NCBI RefSeq assembly: GCF_963662555.1
Contig: NZ_OY759719.1
Coordinates: 2,066,985 to 2,130,984, forward strand
Origin: Thiomicrorhabdus sp.
GTDB taxonomy: Bacteria > Pseudomonadota > Gammaproteobacteria > Thiomicrospirales > Thiomicrospiraceae
Direction: 5' to 3'
DNA length: 64,000 nt
The position numbers and the translations under genes were made by a program. Position 1 is the first letter of the stretch, and the number at the start of each line of letters is the position of its first letter. The notes beneath the pieces were generated by a model. That model had not been told where the DNA came from. It searched no databases and saw only the letters and a program-made list of their open reading frames with translations. Shown here piece by piece: positions 27,719-36,842 of the stretch.

Positions 27719-28663
27719 ATGGCAATTCAATGGTATCCAGGTCACATGCACAAAGCTCAAAAAGAAGTGCGTGAAATATTTAACCAAGTGGATGTTTTTA
27801 TTGAAGTGCTTGATGCTCGCATTCCTTATAGCAGTCAAAACCCGCTTATTGAAGAAATTCGCCAAGATAAACCTACCATTAAAATCTTAAGCAAAACGGA
27901 TTTAGCTGATCCTGAAATTACTGAAACTTGGCAACAACATATGGAGCAAGAAAGCACCATTAAAACCTTAGCATTTAATACACAGAATGCCGATAAACGC
28001 CAACAGCTACTTAGTCTTATTAAAAAAATGGTGCCAGAAAAAGCCAATAGCGTTAAAACCATTCACGCATTGATTATTGGTATTCCAAATGTGGGTAAAT
28101 CAACCTTAATCAACAATATTACAGGACGGACCATTGCCAAAACAGGAAACGAACCAGCGGTAACCAAAAATCAACAACGTATTAAATTAGAAGAGAACAT
28201 TACTCTAATTGATACTCCCGGTATGCTTTGGCCCAATATTGAAAATGAAAACAGTGGTTATCGTCTAGCCATCACAGGTGGAATAAAAGAAACCGCGTTT
28301 GAACTCCCAGATATTGCCTCTTATGCAGCAGAATATTTTCTTGAAGCCTATCCACAAGAGATAAAAACACGTTTTAACTTAGAACAATTACCGCATACAG
28401 ATATGGAACTTCTTGAAGCTATTGGTCGCCAACGTGGTTGCTTACGTTCTGGCGGTATGGTCGATTTAGATAAAGTATCCAGAATTTTAATTATGGAATA
28501 TCGTGATAATTCTATCGGTAACCTCTCATTAGAAACCCCAGAGATGATAGAACAAGAATTAAAACAAGTGGCCATACAAAGACTCTTAAAAGAAGAGAAA
28601 AAACAGGCTCGCGAACAAGCTAAAAAAGAACGTAGAGCACGCTATAAAAAGAACAAACGTTAA
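27719..28663 (+). CDS. ylqF: Ribosome biogenesis GTPase YlqF (RbgA)
   Basis: 314 aa. A circularly permuted GTPase: the G4 motif (LSKTDLAD) comes before G1 (GIPNVGKSTLINN) and G3 (IDTPGMLWP). The N-terminus IQWYPGHMHKAQKEV is the family signature, and the C-terminus ends in a strongly basic RNA-binding tail (KKEERRARYKKNKR-like). RbgA acts late in 50S subunit assembly in Bacillus. It is likely co-transcribed with rlmJ, 86 bp downstream, although hairpins lie between them. Confidence 0.93.
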   Translation: MAIQWYPGHMHKAQKEVREIFNQVDVFIEVLDARIPYSSQNPLIEEIRQDKPTIKILSKTDLADPEITETWQQHMEQESTIKTLAFNTQNADKRQQLLSLIKKMVPEKANSVKTIHALIIGIPNVGKSTLINNITGRTIAKTGNEPAVTKNQQRIKLEENITLIDTPGMLWPNIENENSGYRLAITGGIKETAFELPDIASYAAEYFLEAYPQEIKTRFNLEQLPHTDMELLEAIGRQRGCLRSGGMVDLDKVSRILIMEYRDNSIGNLSLETPEMIEQELKQVAIQRLLKEEKKQAREQAKKERRARYKKNKR

Positions 28664-28713
28664 TCTCTTTGATTTAAGAGAGACTTTTTTGCACCTCACT
28701 CATGAAAGTCTCT
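28664..28713 (+). terminator. Alternative hairpins between ylqF and rlmJ
   Basis: TCTCTT (28664-28669) pairs with AAGAGA (28676-28681) ahead of GACTTTTTT, a terminator-like arrangement. The overlapping AGAGACTTT (28679-28687) can instead pair with AAAGTCTCT (28705-28713). The two hairpins exclude each other, so partial termination is possible. Confidence 0.5.
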
Positions 28714-28749
28714 AAGAGAATAAACGGTTATTATTAAGGTAAAAATTTT

Positions 28750-29601
28750 ATGTTGAGTTATTTACACTCATTTCATGCAGGCAACTTTGCAGATGTTTTA
28801 AAACACAGTATTAGTGCACATATTCTTAACTACTTAACAGAAAAACCTAACCCTGTTTTTTATCTCGACACACACTCAGGTACAGGGGCATTTTCTTTAA
28901 AAGACAAAGAAGCTCAAAAAACCCAAGAGTATATAAATGGTATTGCTAAACTCTGGAACTTATCAGAGCAAGAGGCAAACAATTTACCAGGCCTGGTAAA
29001 AACCTATATTAGTTTAATTAAAACCTTTAATACCACAGAAACCTTAGAAACCTACCCGGGCTCTCCTTGGTTTGCACAACATTTATTACGTGAACAAGAT
29101 CGTATGAGTCTTTTTGAGCTACACCCAAGAGAGTTTAAGAGTTTGCTGCAAAACATTAGAGGAGATCGCAGAATTAAAGCGTTTCAAAAAGATGGCTTTC
29201 ACGCATGTATAAGCCAGCTACCGCCAAAAGAACGCCGTGGTTATGTTTTGATGGATCCACCTTATGAGGTTAAACAAGATTATAAAACCGCAACGGACAC
29301 TTTAATTCAAGCCCATAAGAAGTTTGCAACTGGAACTTACGCACTGTGGTACCCAGTAGTTGACCGCTACCGTATTGATGAAATAGAAAAAGCGTTTATT
29401 AAAAGTGGTATTAAAAATATTCAGTTATTTGAATTAGGCATTGAAAAAGACAAAGCACCAGGCATGACATCAAGTGGCATGATTGTCATTAATCCTCCTT
29501 GGACCTTAATGAAACAAGCCAAAGAATCTTTACCTCTACTTGCCAAGCAGTTAGCAGGTTCAAGAGGGATTTATCGCTGTGAGCAGTTAGTCCCAGAATA
29601 A
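28750..29601 (+). CDS. rlmJ: 23S rRNA (adenine(2030)-N6)-methyltransferase
   Basis: 283 aa (E. coli RlmJ, 280 aa). The start MLSYLHSFHAGNFADVLKH is diagnostic. SAM binding is shown by YLDTHSGTGAFSL, and the catalytic N6-adenine motif is DPPYE in YVLMDPPYEVKQDY. The ending GIYRCEQLVPE is also typical. It methylates A2030 before ribosome assembly. The palindrome at 28983-29000 encodes LPGLVK. Confidence 0.94.
   Translation: MLSYLHSFHAGNFADVLKHSISAHILNYLTEKPNPVFYLDTHSGTGAFSLKDKEAQKTQEYINGIAKLWNLSEQEANNLPGLVKTYISLIKTFNTTETLETYPGSPWFAQHLLREQDRMSLFELHPREFKSLLQNIRGDRRIKAFQKDGFHACISQLPPKERRGYVLMDPPYEVKQDYKTATDTLIQAHKKFATGTYALWYPVVDRYRIDEIEKAFIKSGIKNIQLFELGIEKDKAPGMTSSGMIVINPPWTLMKQAKESLPLLAKQLAGSRGIYRCEQLVPE
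28983..29000. repeat. CCAGGCCTGG palindrome, inside rlmJ
   Basis: A perfect 18-bp palindrome, read as L-P-G-L-V-K, the same six codons as in the SDR gene although the proteins are unrelated. Confidence 0.9.
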
Positions 29602-29612
29602 AACATCAGACA

Positions 29613-29640
29613 TAAAAAAACCCAAACTTAATCGGGCTTT
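29613..29640 (-). terminator. Minus-strand terminator after the 86-aa gene
   Basis: On the minus strand AAGCCC pairs with GGGTTT around GATTAAGTTT and runs into TTTTTTT. It lies 45 bp beyond the stop codon of the gene at 29685-29945. Confidence 0.6.
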
Positions 29641-29684
29641 AAAAAATAAAAACGACTATTCCGTTAACTCTATGGTTTTTAAGT

Positions 29685-29945
29685 CTATTTTGGTTTGAAG
29701 CCCAATGCAATACATTCAGACTCAGGCAACCAGCCTAAGCAACTACGTACTTTTAAAGATTGATAGTTTCTTAAAATCGGAAAAACCGTTAACACTCCAA
29801 ATAAAATTTGATACCAGTGCCAACCAATTGCAGAAGGCTGTTGAGCCCACCACAAATTATTTACACCAAAGTGTTTTGTCTTAAAAATAAGGTGAATAGC
29901 CAACTTCCAATATTTAAAACCATATTTTAGACGTGTTTGCAGCAT
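29685..29945 (-). CDS. Hypothetical protein, 86 aa
   Basis: The ATG has AAGGA eight bases upstream and a terminator lies after the gene, so it is probably real. The protein is basic and aromatic-rich (four Trp, several Tyr), with one moderately hydrophobic stretch (YQILFGVLTVFPIL, about residues 45-58) and a C-terminal GWLPESECIALGFKPK containing a Cys. I do not recognise it. Confidence 0.55.
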   Translation of the reverse strand: MLQTRLKYGFKYWKLAIHLIFKTKHFGVNNLWWAQQPSAIGWHWYQILFGVLTVFPILRNYQSLKVRSCLGWLPESECIALGFKPK

Positions 29946-29987
29946 GTTAATCCTTATTCATATAAACGTTAAAGTGACTTTACAATT

Positions 29988-30022
29988 TACCAGGCCTGGT
30001 ATGCCCAGGTATGCCCTGTGGC
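29988..30022. repeat. Long form of the palindrome with GCCACAG arm, intergenic
   Basis: CCAGGCCTGG at 29990-29999 is extended to 14 bp. On the minus strand it is preceded by GCCACAGGGCATACCTGGGCATA, which shares GCCACAGGGCAT with the copy at 62613 and carries an internal duplication of GGGCATACC. It lies between the 86-aa gene and the adaptor gene. Confidence 0.8.
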
Positions 30023-30073
30023 TATAATCCCTTATAAACTTAGAGAAAATTGTTTTATTTTTTTTAAAGTCTT

Positions 30074-30610
30074 TTATTGTGACTCTAACTCTAACATTGG
30101 GGTATTTTCTTTATATACCGTGGTGCCTTTAGGAGCGAGTATTTTAGCAACTTTGCCATCAATTGGTGATTTAACATACACATATTTTGACCAAGCTCGG
30201 TGTAATGCCACTGCCGCTTTGGTTTCTTGGTAGTGAGCTTGGGCAATATCATAACGTAACTGAGAAGCATCTAAGGCTCGTTTTGAAGTCACGGTTCTAT
30301 CATACAAGTCTTTAGCTTGGTTCAACTCAATCTTGGCATCATCTAGCGTTAATTTAGCCATATTTTGTTGTGCTTTAAGCAAACTTAACTTAGCCTGATA
30401 ACGACTTGAATCAATCTCAAGTAATTTATCACCCGCTTTGACGGTTTGCCCTTCTGTTACATACAGCTTAGTGACTTGACCCGTTACTAAAGCACCAATT
30501 TTAACGGCTGCATTCTCTGCATGAGCCATACTGCTTGCCAACAATAATGTCGCAAGCATTAACCCTTGTTTAATCTGTTTAGTCACGTTGGTTTCCTTAA
30601 TTTTCATCAT
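30074..30610 (-). CDS. Miniature HlyD/MFP-type periplasmic adaptor
   Basis: 178 aa with a signal peptide (ASSMAHA-E, about residues 15-31). The mature protein has a split lipoyl-like domain (GQVTKLYVTEGQTVKAGDKLLEIDSSRYQ and KSPIDGKVAKILAPKGTTVYKENTPML) around a short alpha-helical hairpin (about 60-125). It lacks the beta-barrel and membrane-proximal domains of full-size adaptors (usually 350 aa or more). It follows the TolC-type gene by 76 bp on the same strand, so the two probably act together; no inner-membrane pump is encoded nearby. Confidence 0.8.
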   Translation of the reverse strand: MMKIKETNVTKQIKQGLMLATLLLASSMAHAENAAVKIGALVTGQVTKLYVTEGQTVKAGDKLLEIDSSRYQAKLSLLKAQQNMAKLTLDDAKIELNQAKDLYDRTVTSKRALDASQLRYDIAQAHYQETKAAVALHRAWSKYVYVKSPIDGKVAKILAPKGTTVYKENTPMLELESQ

Positions 30611-30686
30611 TATAGGATTACTCTTTTAAATCGGTTATTCAAATTTTGGCATTGCTTCTGATATTGCTCTTAATAAACATTTCAGT

Positions 30687-32183
30687 TTATTTAGCAACAT
30701 CCGTTTGAGCTAGTTGATTTTTATCTGGCGTTATAGAGACGGTTTTGCCTTGTAGATAATCTAACTGCAGCCATAGTAAAGCTTGCTTAAATCTCCAGGC
30801 CACCATATCGTAATTGGCTTCTGATAAACGAACCATCGCATCCCCTAAATCGGTTGAGCTTTCGTTTTCGTATAAGCCACGACTATAATCTAAATACAAA
30901 TCTGCATAATCACCAAAAACTTGATGTTGTTTCTTTTCAGCACCTAGAAGTTTCAATTTAAAATAAATATCAGATACTTCAGATCTTAACGTTTGCTCTA
31001 ACTGCTGAGATTCTGCCTTAACCTTATTTAATTGAGCTTGTACCTTAGCCATAGCAGAGCTTTTTGCACCGCCGTCATACAAAGGTACATCAACTGATAG
31101 CGTGGCCATCCAATTGCCTTCTTTGGTTTCAGGGTAGCTAGATAACGGACCAACCCAAGCATCTGCCCTTATTGTTGGCGATGAGGTTTTTTGAGCATTC
31201 TGTAAAGCATAAATTTGTGCTTGTTGTGCCTGTTTTAAGGCTTTTAATTGAGGGTTATTTGCCAATACCTGCTTTTGTAAATCTTGCAATTGCACATCTT
31301 TAACTGAACGATTATTAAAAGCTTTTAAATCAGGTAATTTTAATTCATCAGGCCGGGTATCAGGCAAACCGATTACGTTAGCTAATTCAATACGTGTCTG
31401 CAGTTGCATCTGCTCAGCTTGTTGACGTTTAACCAACGAATTCTGATATTTTTGCTCAGATAAAAGTAAATCTACATCTGATAACTGGCCAATAGCATGT
31501 CTATCTTTAACCTTATCATAACTAACATACTCTACCGCCATCGCTTCGTTATCAATACGATATTGAAAGTCTGCTAACAAGACATTTAAATATGCCTTAA
31601 CAACATTCAATCGCTGTTTGTTTTCCATCAAACTAAGCATTTCAGTTTGTTGGGCTAATTTAGATTGATCTGATTGCAATAAACTGTCAGAACGATCAAA
31701 ATCGTAAAGAACTTTACCCACATGTAAAGCTAATAAATTGTATGGCTGACTCTCTTCTGCAAATTCCCTTCGCCCTAAACGTCCTTCAATATTGGCTTTC
31801 CAAGCATTACCAACTTGATTTCCGTCCAGGCTAGCCTTTGCCAAATCAATATTTGCCATTTGCATATCAATCTCAGGAGATTTATCCGCATAAGTGTTTA
31901 GCAGTGTATTTAAATCTAATGGATTTGGTAGGCTTGGTGCAGGTTGTTCTGCCACAGGTTTTGAAGAGGCTTGCTGAGCATTTTCGGTAGAATCCGTTTG
32001 GGCTTTCACCACTGAAGAGCAGGTTAAAGAGGCCGTTAAAAAAAGAGTCAAAACAGGCCAAGTTTTTAGTCTATTTTTCTGACGGGTTAATGCCGCAACA
32101 GAGGTCGCAGCTACCGAACTATTAAGCCTATGCTGAATTACTCGGCTTAAATCTGGCGGTGTATTAATAAGTTTGTTGATCAA
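30687..32183 (-). CDS. TolC-family outer-membrane efflux protein
   Basis: 498 aa from TTG 32183, chosen because GAGG lies eight bases upstream; another TTG at 32213 is in frame. An unusually long N-terminal leader precedes the hydrophobic signal core (TWPVLTLFLTASLTCSSVVKA). Two OEP repeats follow (about residues 105-290 and 300-475), with typical helices: LNVVKAYLNVLLADFQY, KVKDRHAIGQLSDVDLLLSEQKY, and DVPLYDGGAKSSAMAKVQ. It would form the trimeric channel of an efflux or secretion system. It lies between a secreted thioredoxin-fold gene and the miniature adaptor. Confidence 0.88.
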   Translation of the reverse strand: MINKLINTPPDLSRVIQHRLNSSVAATSVAALTRQKNRLKTWPVLTLFLTASLTCSSVVKAQTDSTENAQQASSKPVAEQPAPSLPNPLDLNTLLNTYADKSPEIDMQMANIDLAKASLDGNQVGNAWKANIEGRLGRREFAEESQPYNLLALHVGKVLYDFDRSDSLLQSDQSKLAQQTEMLSLMENKQRLNVVKAYLNVLLADFQYRIDNEAMAVEYVSYDKVKDRHAIGQLSDVDLLLSEQKYQNSLVKRQQAEQMQLQTRIELANVIGLPDTRPDELKLPDLKAFNNRSVKDVQLQDLQKQVLANNPQLKALKQAQQAQIYALQNAQKTSSPTIRADAWVGPLSSYPETKEGNWMATLSVDVPLYDGGAKSSAMAKVQAQLNKVKAESQQLEQTLRSEVSDIYFKLKLLGAEKKQHQVFGDYADLYLDYSRGLYENESSTDLGDAMVRLSEANYDMVAWRFKQALLWLQLDYLQGKTVSITPDKNQLAQTDVAK

Positions 32184-32249
32184 TGATATGACCTCATATT
32201 GACTGTATAACAAATTAAAGACTAAGAATGTTGTAACAACTGACTTAAC

Positions 32250-32801
32250 TTATTCTCTTTCTGCTTTTTTTCGGGCACGTTTGTAAGCAGTAAATGACTC
32301 TTTTTTGTAACTACCATCAATCACATAATCTGCCAACCATTTAAACTCTTGTTTGGTTCTTGTTGGGCCAGTGTATCTAACCATTGGTTTGCCATCTAAA
32401 CCAAAAATCATCATTACTGGTGTTGCTCTTACACGGTATTTTTTTTCAGCAAGTTCTTGAGCAGTGCCAGTTGTACCATCAAAATCAGTAATTTCATTAC
32501 TACCCTCAATATCATGCATCAAAGTAATAAAGTTATCTTTATATAACTTAATCACGTCCGGATCTTTCATAAAGGTAGTTTGCATGCGGTGACAAAATGG
32601 ACAATCATCCATATGAAAGAAGATAAATACCCCTTTTTTACCCTGTTCTTTTGCTGTTTCTAATTCATCTTGATAATTACCAAAGGTTTCATCAAAGAAT
32701 GCATCATCAGCTGACCAAGCTTGATGACTTATTAACAGCATAAAAGTACTCAATAAAAAAGCCAGCAAAGTTTTTGTATTCATAAAATTTCTTTTCAACA
32801 T
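32250..32801 (-). CDS. Secreted thioredoxin-fold protein (SoxW/thioredoxin_7-like)
   Basis: 183 aa. A signal peptide (about residues 7-30, HQAWSA-D) is followed by a thioredoxin fold with the redox motif CPFC in FFHMDDCPFCHRMQTTFMKD and a cis-Pro region RATPVMMIFGLDG. The ATG at 32801 has GAGG six bases upstream. The arrangement resembles SoxW and other periplasmic thioredoxins that keep cysteines reduced. It lies 104 bp downstream of the TlpA-like gene; both are probably periplasmic redox partners, but their targets are unknown. Confidence 0.85.
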   Translation of the reverse strand: MLKRNFMNTKTLLAFLLSTFMLLISHQAWSADDAFFDETFGNYQDELETAKEQGKKGVFIFFHMDDCPFCHRMQTTFMKDPDVIKLYKDNFITLMHDIEGSNEITDFDGTTGTAQELAEKKYRVRATPVMMIFGLDGKPMVRYTGPTRTKQEFKWLADYVIDGSYKKESFTAYKRARKKAERE

Positions 32802-32905
32802 AATGCCCTCTTTGTTTTCAATCTAATGGCTTTAATTAAAAACCAAAGTAAATAATAACCAAATATATCATCAATTTTTATTTTGTTTAATGATAAAAGT
32901 TACTA

Positions 32906-33439
32906 CTATTTTTTGTCAGTTTCTTCTTTTTTGTCTTGCATTGAAGTGTAACGTGACATAAAGGTATCTAACATCTTTTGGTCAACCATTCCCACTCTTG
33001 CTGCAACAACATCACCTTCTGGCGTTACCATATAAGTGGTAGGTAATCCCTTTAAAGGACCAAATGGAGTGGTTTTACCATCTACTTTTCCTTTAAAACG
33101 AACTACAGGATAATTAATCATTTGTGATTCGGCAAAATTTTTCACCTTTTGCGGGTCGTTTGACTCATAGTTCACCCCTAAAACAACCGCATCTTTACCT
33201 TTGTGTGCATCTTGAAACATAACTAAATCAGGAATTTCTACCAAACATGGTGGACACCAAGTTGCCCATAAATTAATAATTACCCACTTACCTTTATAGT
33301 CTGACAAATGAATCGATTTACCATCTAAATCAACAAATTCAACATCTTGTGATTGCTCTTTAGCATAAGAAGTATTCATACTTACCAAGAAACTCATGGC
33401 AATCATAAAAGTTGTAAAGACTATTTTTTTTAAATACAT
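32906..33439 (-). CDS. TlpA-family periplasmic thiol-disulfide protein
   Basis: 177 aa. A signal peptide (about 1-26, SYA-K) precedes an AhpC/TSA-type thioredoxin domain: VEFVDLDGKSIHLSDYKGKWVIINLWATWCPPC (active site WCPPC at about residues 61-65), then LGVNYESND and the cis-Pro loop LKGLPTTYMVTPEGDVV. Such proteins reduce periplasmic disulfides, for instance in cytochrome c or copper-site assembly. The gene leads the minus-strand cluster at 29685-33439. Confidence 0.88.
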   Translation of the reverse strand: MYLKKIVFTTFMIAMSFLVSMNTSYAKEQSQDVEFVDLDGKSIHLSDYKGKWVIINLWATWCPPCLVEIPDLVMFQDAHKGKDAVVLGVNYESNDPQKVKNFAESQMINYPVVRFKGKVDGKTTPFGPLKGLPTTYMVTPEGDVVAARVGMVDQKMLDTFMSRYTSMQDKKEETDKK

Positions 33440-33516
33440 TTTTATTCCTTAATTCATTCTGTCAGACAAAAAGTTATTTGCCATACGATTAATAAGTCGC
33501 TTTAACAAATAGCTTG

Positions 33517-34224
33517 TTACGCCTGTTTTAAAACTTGTTTTACAAACGGTAGGGTTAAACGTCTTTTTTCAACCAAAGTCGCTTGCTCTAATAATTTAAG
33601 TACCGCAAGCAACTCTTGTAAATCCGTAGAAAACTGTTTAACCAAAAAATTACCCACTTCACTAGGTAAGTCAAACCCCATTTTTGTACTATGTCTTTTG
33701 AGAGCCTCAATCACTTCGGCTTTTTCTTCTAAACCTTGCATATGAATCGGCAAGACATTCATCAGGGCTTTAGCCAATTCTTGGGTGCGAATATCCCAAT
33801 CGTTAATCGCTTTTTCGCCAGAAAGCACAATCGTATGACCTTGCACGCTTGATTTTGTGATGAGATTTGCCAAGGCAATCTCCCACTTTGCATCCCCTAT
33901 CAAGTGGTTCATATCATCTAAACACACCAATGGTGTTTGTTCTAAACCATGCAATACGTCGGGTATTAAAGGTAGCCCGACATCACTCATGGGTAAATAC
34001 ACACTGGCTTTCTCTTTTTCAGTTACAAAACGACATGCCGCCTGTAATAAATGAGTTTTACCTACCCCGCCCTTACCGTAAAGATAAAAAGCATTACCAC
34101 TGTTTTTTAACAATGCGGCCTGTAAACTATTGAGAGCAACCGCCAAAGACTCTTGCTCAGTTACAAAGGTTTGAAAGCATGCATCATCTCTTAAGCCTAT
34201 TTTTAATGGCATTTGTACAAACAT
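33517..34224 (-). CDS. hda: DnaA inactivator Hda
   Basis: 235 aa, E. coli Hda size. With the sliding clamp, Hda stimulates ATP hydrolysis by DnaA to prevent re-initiation. The N-terminus (MFVQMPLKIGLRDD) holds a likely clamp-binding motif (QMPLKIGL), followed by an AAA+ domain with Walker A YGKGGVGKTHLL, Walker B VCLDDMNHL, and a C-terminal helical lid. The gene starts 11 bp after the DUF2066 gene, an arrangement common in gammaproteobacteria. Confidence 0.92.
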   Translation of the reverse strand: MFVQMPLKIGLRDDACFQTFVTEQESLAVALNSLQAALLKNSGNAFYLYGKGGVGKTHLLQAACRFVTEKEKASVYLPMSDVGLPLIPDVLHGLEQTPLVCLDDMNHLIGDAKWEIALANLITKSSVQGHTIVLSGEKAINDWDIRTQELAKALMNVLPIHMQGLEEKAEVIEALKRHSTKMGFDLPSEVGNFLVKQFSTDLQELLAVLKLLEQATLVEKRRLTLPFVKQVLKQA

Positions 34225-34235
34225 TAACGAACCTT

Positions 34236-35402
34236 TTATCTATCCGACTGACTAGCAGGCTCGGTTTTATTTTGAAATTGTGGTTTAAAGCTCTGCTCTA
34301 TCGCGTTGACATCCAGTTCTTGTTTATCCGCAGATAAACTAACAAATTGGATCTTATTCCAACTTTTCAACCAATCAAGAACGCTCTGTAAATCACCCTG
34401 GTATTCAATATCAAACTGTGCACCAGCCGCTGACAGACTGATTAAATCGGCACTTCTAATCATCGGCTGCTGAGACTTTAAGTCTTGTTCAAGCTGATTT
34501 ACTTCATCCGCATACTTTAATTGATTTACGTTGATTAAGATGTGATTTTTACGTATATTTTTAACCGCCGCTAACTTAACATATTGTTGTATGACAGATT
34601 CAAACATTTGCTGCATTAATGCTTGGCGATCTTGACCATAATAACTGTCCTTTAATAAGGTTTTACCTGACAAACTAAATAGATACCAAACCAGTTCATA
34701 CTGGCCTTTTCCTTTAGCAAGCAATTTAAAGCTCAATAAATTTTGTTGAGAATGGCTCAGCAGTGCTTCTTGAATTCTGGCATAGCCATGTTCTGGATCC
34801 ACTGGATATATCCATCCCGTATTTTCATCTGGAATATAAACAGGTAAACCCAATGTTTTAGGATAGTCTCTAAAATCAACATCCACACGATAGTTTAAAA
34901 TTTCTGTATTCAGTTTAACTAAACGTCCTTGCTGGACAAAAGAACCCATTACTAAAGTTTTTGGACGCTCAAAAGCAGACCAAAGTTTAATATGATTCTC
35001 TTCAAAAGATTTTTTAAGACGAGTCTCATCAAAATTTAATTCAACATTTTGACCAACCGTTACACCATCTTCTTGTCTTGCTTTAAAGTTGTAGCTTGCC
35101 AACCAACTATCTGCTTTCTGAATATAGTTTTGGCCGATTTTAGAATTCAACAACCGTTGTTGACCAGTAAGACGCAATAATAAAGTTCTCATGCCTTGTT
35201 GAGCTTTTTGAGAGAGCAAACTGTTCGCATTTGAGTTTTTATCACTTGGCGTTTTTACCCCATCCAACTCTTCATCATAAGGTAGCGTAATACTAAAAAA
35301 AGCTTGTGGCATCACAGCAGACATAACAGCAGAATTAGCCCAAGAGTTGAGCGACATTGCCAACAAACCTAAAATTACCAATAATTGGTGAAAACTTCTC
35401 AT
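34236..35402 (-). CDS. DUF2066 family protein
   Basis: 388 aa with a signal peptide (about 1-22, NSWA-N). The DUF2066 pattern is seen in the N-terminal third (SLLSQKAQQGMRTLLLRLTGQQ, QNYIQKADSWLASYNFK) and central region (LPVYIPDENTGWIYPVDPEHG). Function unknown; it is regularly encoded between purM and hda, as here, and is divergent from purM. GAGAG precedes the start. Confidence 0.85.
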   Translation of the reverse strand: MRSFHQLLVILGLLAMSLNSWANSAVMSAVMPQAFFSITLPYDEELDGVKTPSDKNSNANSLLSQKAQQGMRTLLLRLTGQQRLLNSKIGQNYIQKADSWLASYNFKARQEDGVTVGQNVELNFDETRLKKSFEENHIKLWSAFERPKTLVMGSFVQQGRLVKLNTEILNYRVDVDFRDYPKTLGLPVYIPDENTGWIYPVDPEHGYARIQEALLSHSQQNLLSFKLLAKGKGQYELVWYLFSLSGKTLLKDSYYGQDRQALMQQMFESVIQQYVKLAAVKNIRKNHILINVNQLKYADEVNQLEQDLKSQQPMIRSADLISLSAAGAQFDIEYQGDLQSVLDWLKSWNKIQFVSLSADKQELDVNAIEQSFKPQFQNKTEPASQSDR

Positions 35403-35625
35403 ATCAGACTCTCAAAATTTCGTTACAATATCATAATATTTTTTCGTAAAGTCAGTATAGACTTTTACCTGACATGGTCAGCTTTTTTCAACGCTTAAAC
35501 GCAACAATAACGTTAAACCTTGAAAATTACGAAATACTACTGACAAATTACATCAGTATCTAAGTCAGTAACCAAACTCATTTTAAAACCCGCATTTTAA
35601 ACCGTTAAATGATAGATTCGAGAAT

Positions 35626-36675
35626 ATGACAACAAATACACAATCCATTAGTTACAAAGACGCTGGTGTTGATATTGATGCAGGTAATGCATTGGTTGAT
35701 GCCATCAAACCCATTGCTAAAGCCACAACTCGTCCAGAGGTTCCTGCTTCATTAGGCGGTTTTGGTGCTTTATTTGAATTGGATATGACCAAGTACAAAA
35801 ATCCAATTTTGGTTTCAGGTACCGATGGCGTTGGCACAAAATTGCGTTTGGCTATCGATAGCGGCAAACATGACAAAGTGGGTATTGATTTAGTTGCAAT
35901 GTGTGTAAATGACTTAATTGTCCAAGGTGCAGAGCCTTTATTTTTCTTAGACTATTATGCAACAGGTAAATTAGACCTACCTGTAGCCACTGACGTTGTA
36001 AAAGGAATTGGTGAAGGTTGCTTACAATCAGGCTGTGCATTAATTGGTGGTGAAACCGCTGAGATGCCTGGTATGTACCCAGATGGTGATTATGATTTAG
36101 CTGGTTTCTGTGTAGGTATTGTTGAAAAGTCTGATTTAATTGATGGTTCTAAAGTAAAAGCTGGCGATATTATGCTTGGTTTAGCATCAACAGGTCCTCA
36201 CTCTAACGGTTACTCTTTAATTCGTAAAATTTTAGAAGTTAGTAATGCTGATTTACAAATGGATATGGATGGTCAACCACTTATTGATGCATTAATGGCT
36301 CCTACTAAGATTTATGTTAAATCTTTATTAGAGTTAATGAAATCAGTTGATATTCATGCCGTATCACACATTACTGGTGGTGGTTTATTAGAAAACCTAC
36401 CACGTGTTATGCCTACCAACACAATGGCTAACATTAATACCAATAGCTGGAATCGTCCTGCGGTATTTGATTGGATTCAAGCTAACGGCAATGTTGAATT
36501 TGAAGAGATGCATCGCACATTAAACTGCGGTATTGGTTTAGTTATTGTGGTTGATGAATCTGTTAAAGATCAAGCGATTGAGATTTTAACTAATGCTGGT
36601 GAAACCGTTTCAGTTATTGGTCAAATTGAAGCTTCAAAGCAAACCGAACCATCCGTAAAACTGGTTCAAGGTTAA
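35626..36675 (+). CDS. purM: Phosphoribosylformylglycinamidine cyclo-ligase
   Basis: 349 aa (E. coli PurM, 345 aa). It makes AIR from FGAM with ATP in purine synthesis. Signatures: [31 protein letters not shown], the [11 protein letters not shown] loop, and the [14 protein letters not shown] motif. Standard start near [14 protein letters not shown]. Divergent from DUF2066-hda. A long hairpin separates it from purN. Confidence 0.96.
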   Translation: MTTNTQSISYKDAGVDIDAGNALVDAIKPIAKATTRPEVPASLGGFGALFELDMTKYKNPILVSGTDGVGTKLRLAIDSGKHDKVGIDLVAMCVNDLIVQGAEPLFFLDYYATGKLDLPVATDVVKGIGEGCLQSGCALIGGETAEMPGMYPDGDYDLAGFCVGIVEKSDLIDGSKVKAGDIMLGLASTGPHSNGYSLIRKILEVSNADLQMDMDGQPLIDALMAPTKIYVKSLLELMKSVDIHAVSHITGGGLLENLPRVMPTNTMANINTNSWNRPAVFDWIQANGNVEFEEMHRTLNCGIGLVIVVDESVKDQAIEILTNAGETVSVIGQIEASKQTEPSVKLVQG

Positions 36676-36684
36676 TTACATCGT

Positions 36685-36721
36685 TTAATTCCCTTTCAAA
36701 CTAAGTTTGAGGGGGAATTAA
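36685..36721 (+). terminator. Long hairpin between purM and purN
   Basis: TTAATTCCCTTTCAAACT (36685-36702) pairs with AGTTTGAGGGGGAATTAA (36704-36721) in an 18-bp near-perfect stem with G-U pairs. No immediate T-run follows, but AATTTTT lies about 10 bases on. It could reduce read-through into purN or protect the purM message. Confidence 0.55.
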
Positions 36722-36842
36722 TTCAGGTTAATTTTTAAAAGAAACAACAATAATTGTTTTAAAGACTCTTTTAAAAATTATCTTTCCACAAAAGCTCATC
36801 ACTGTTTTTATTCAAGCCTCACAAGAAAATCAGCCAATCAAT

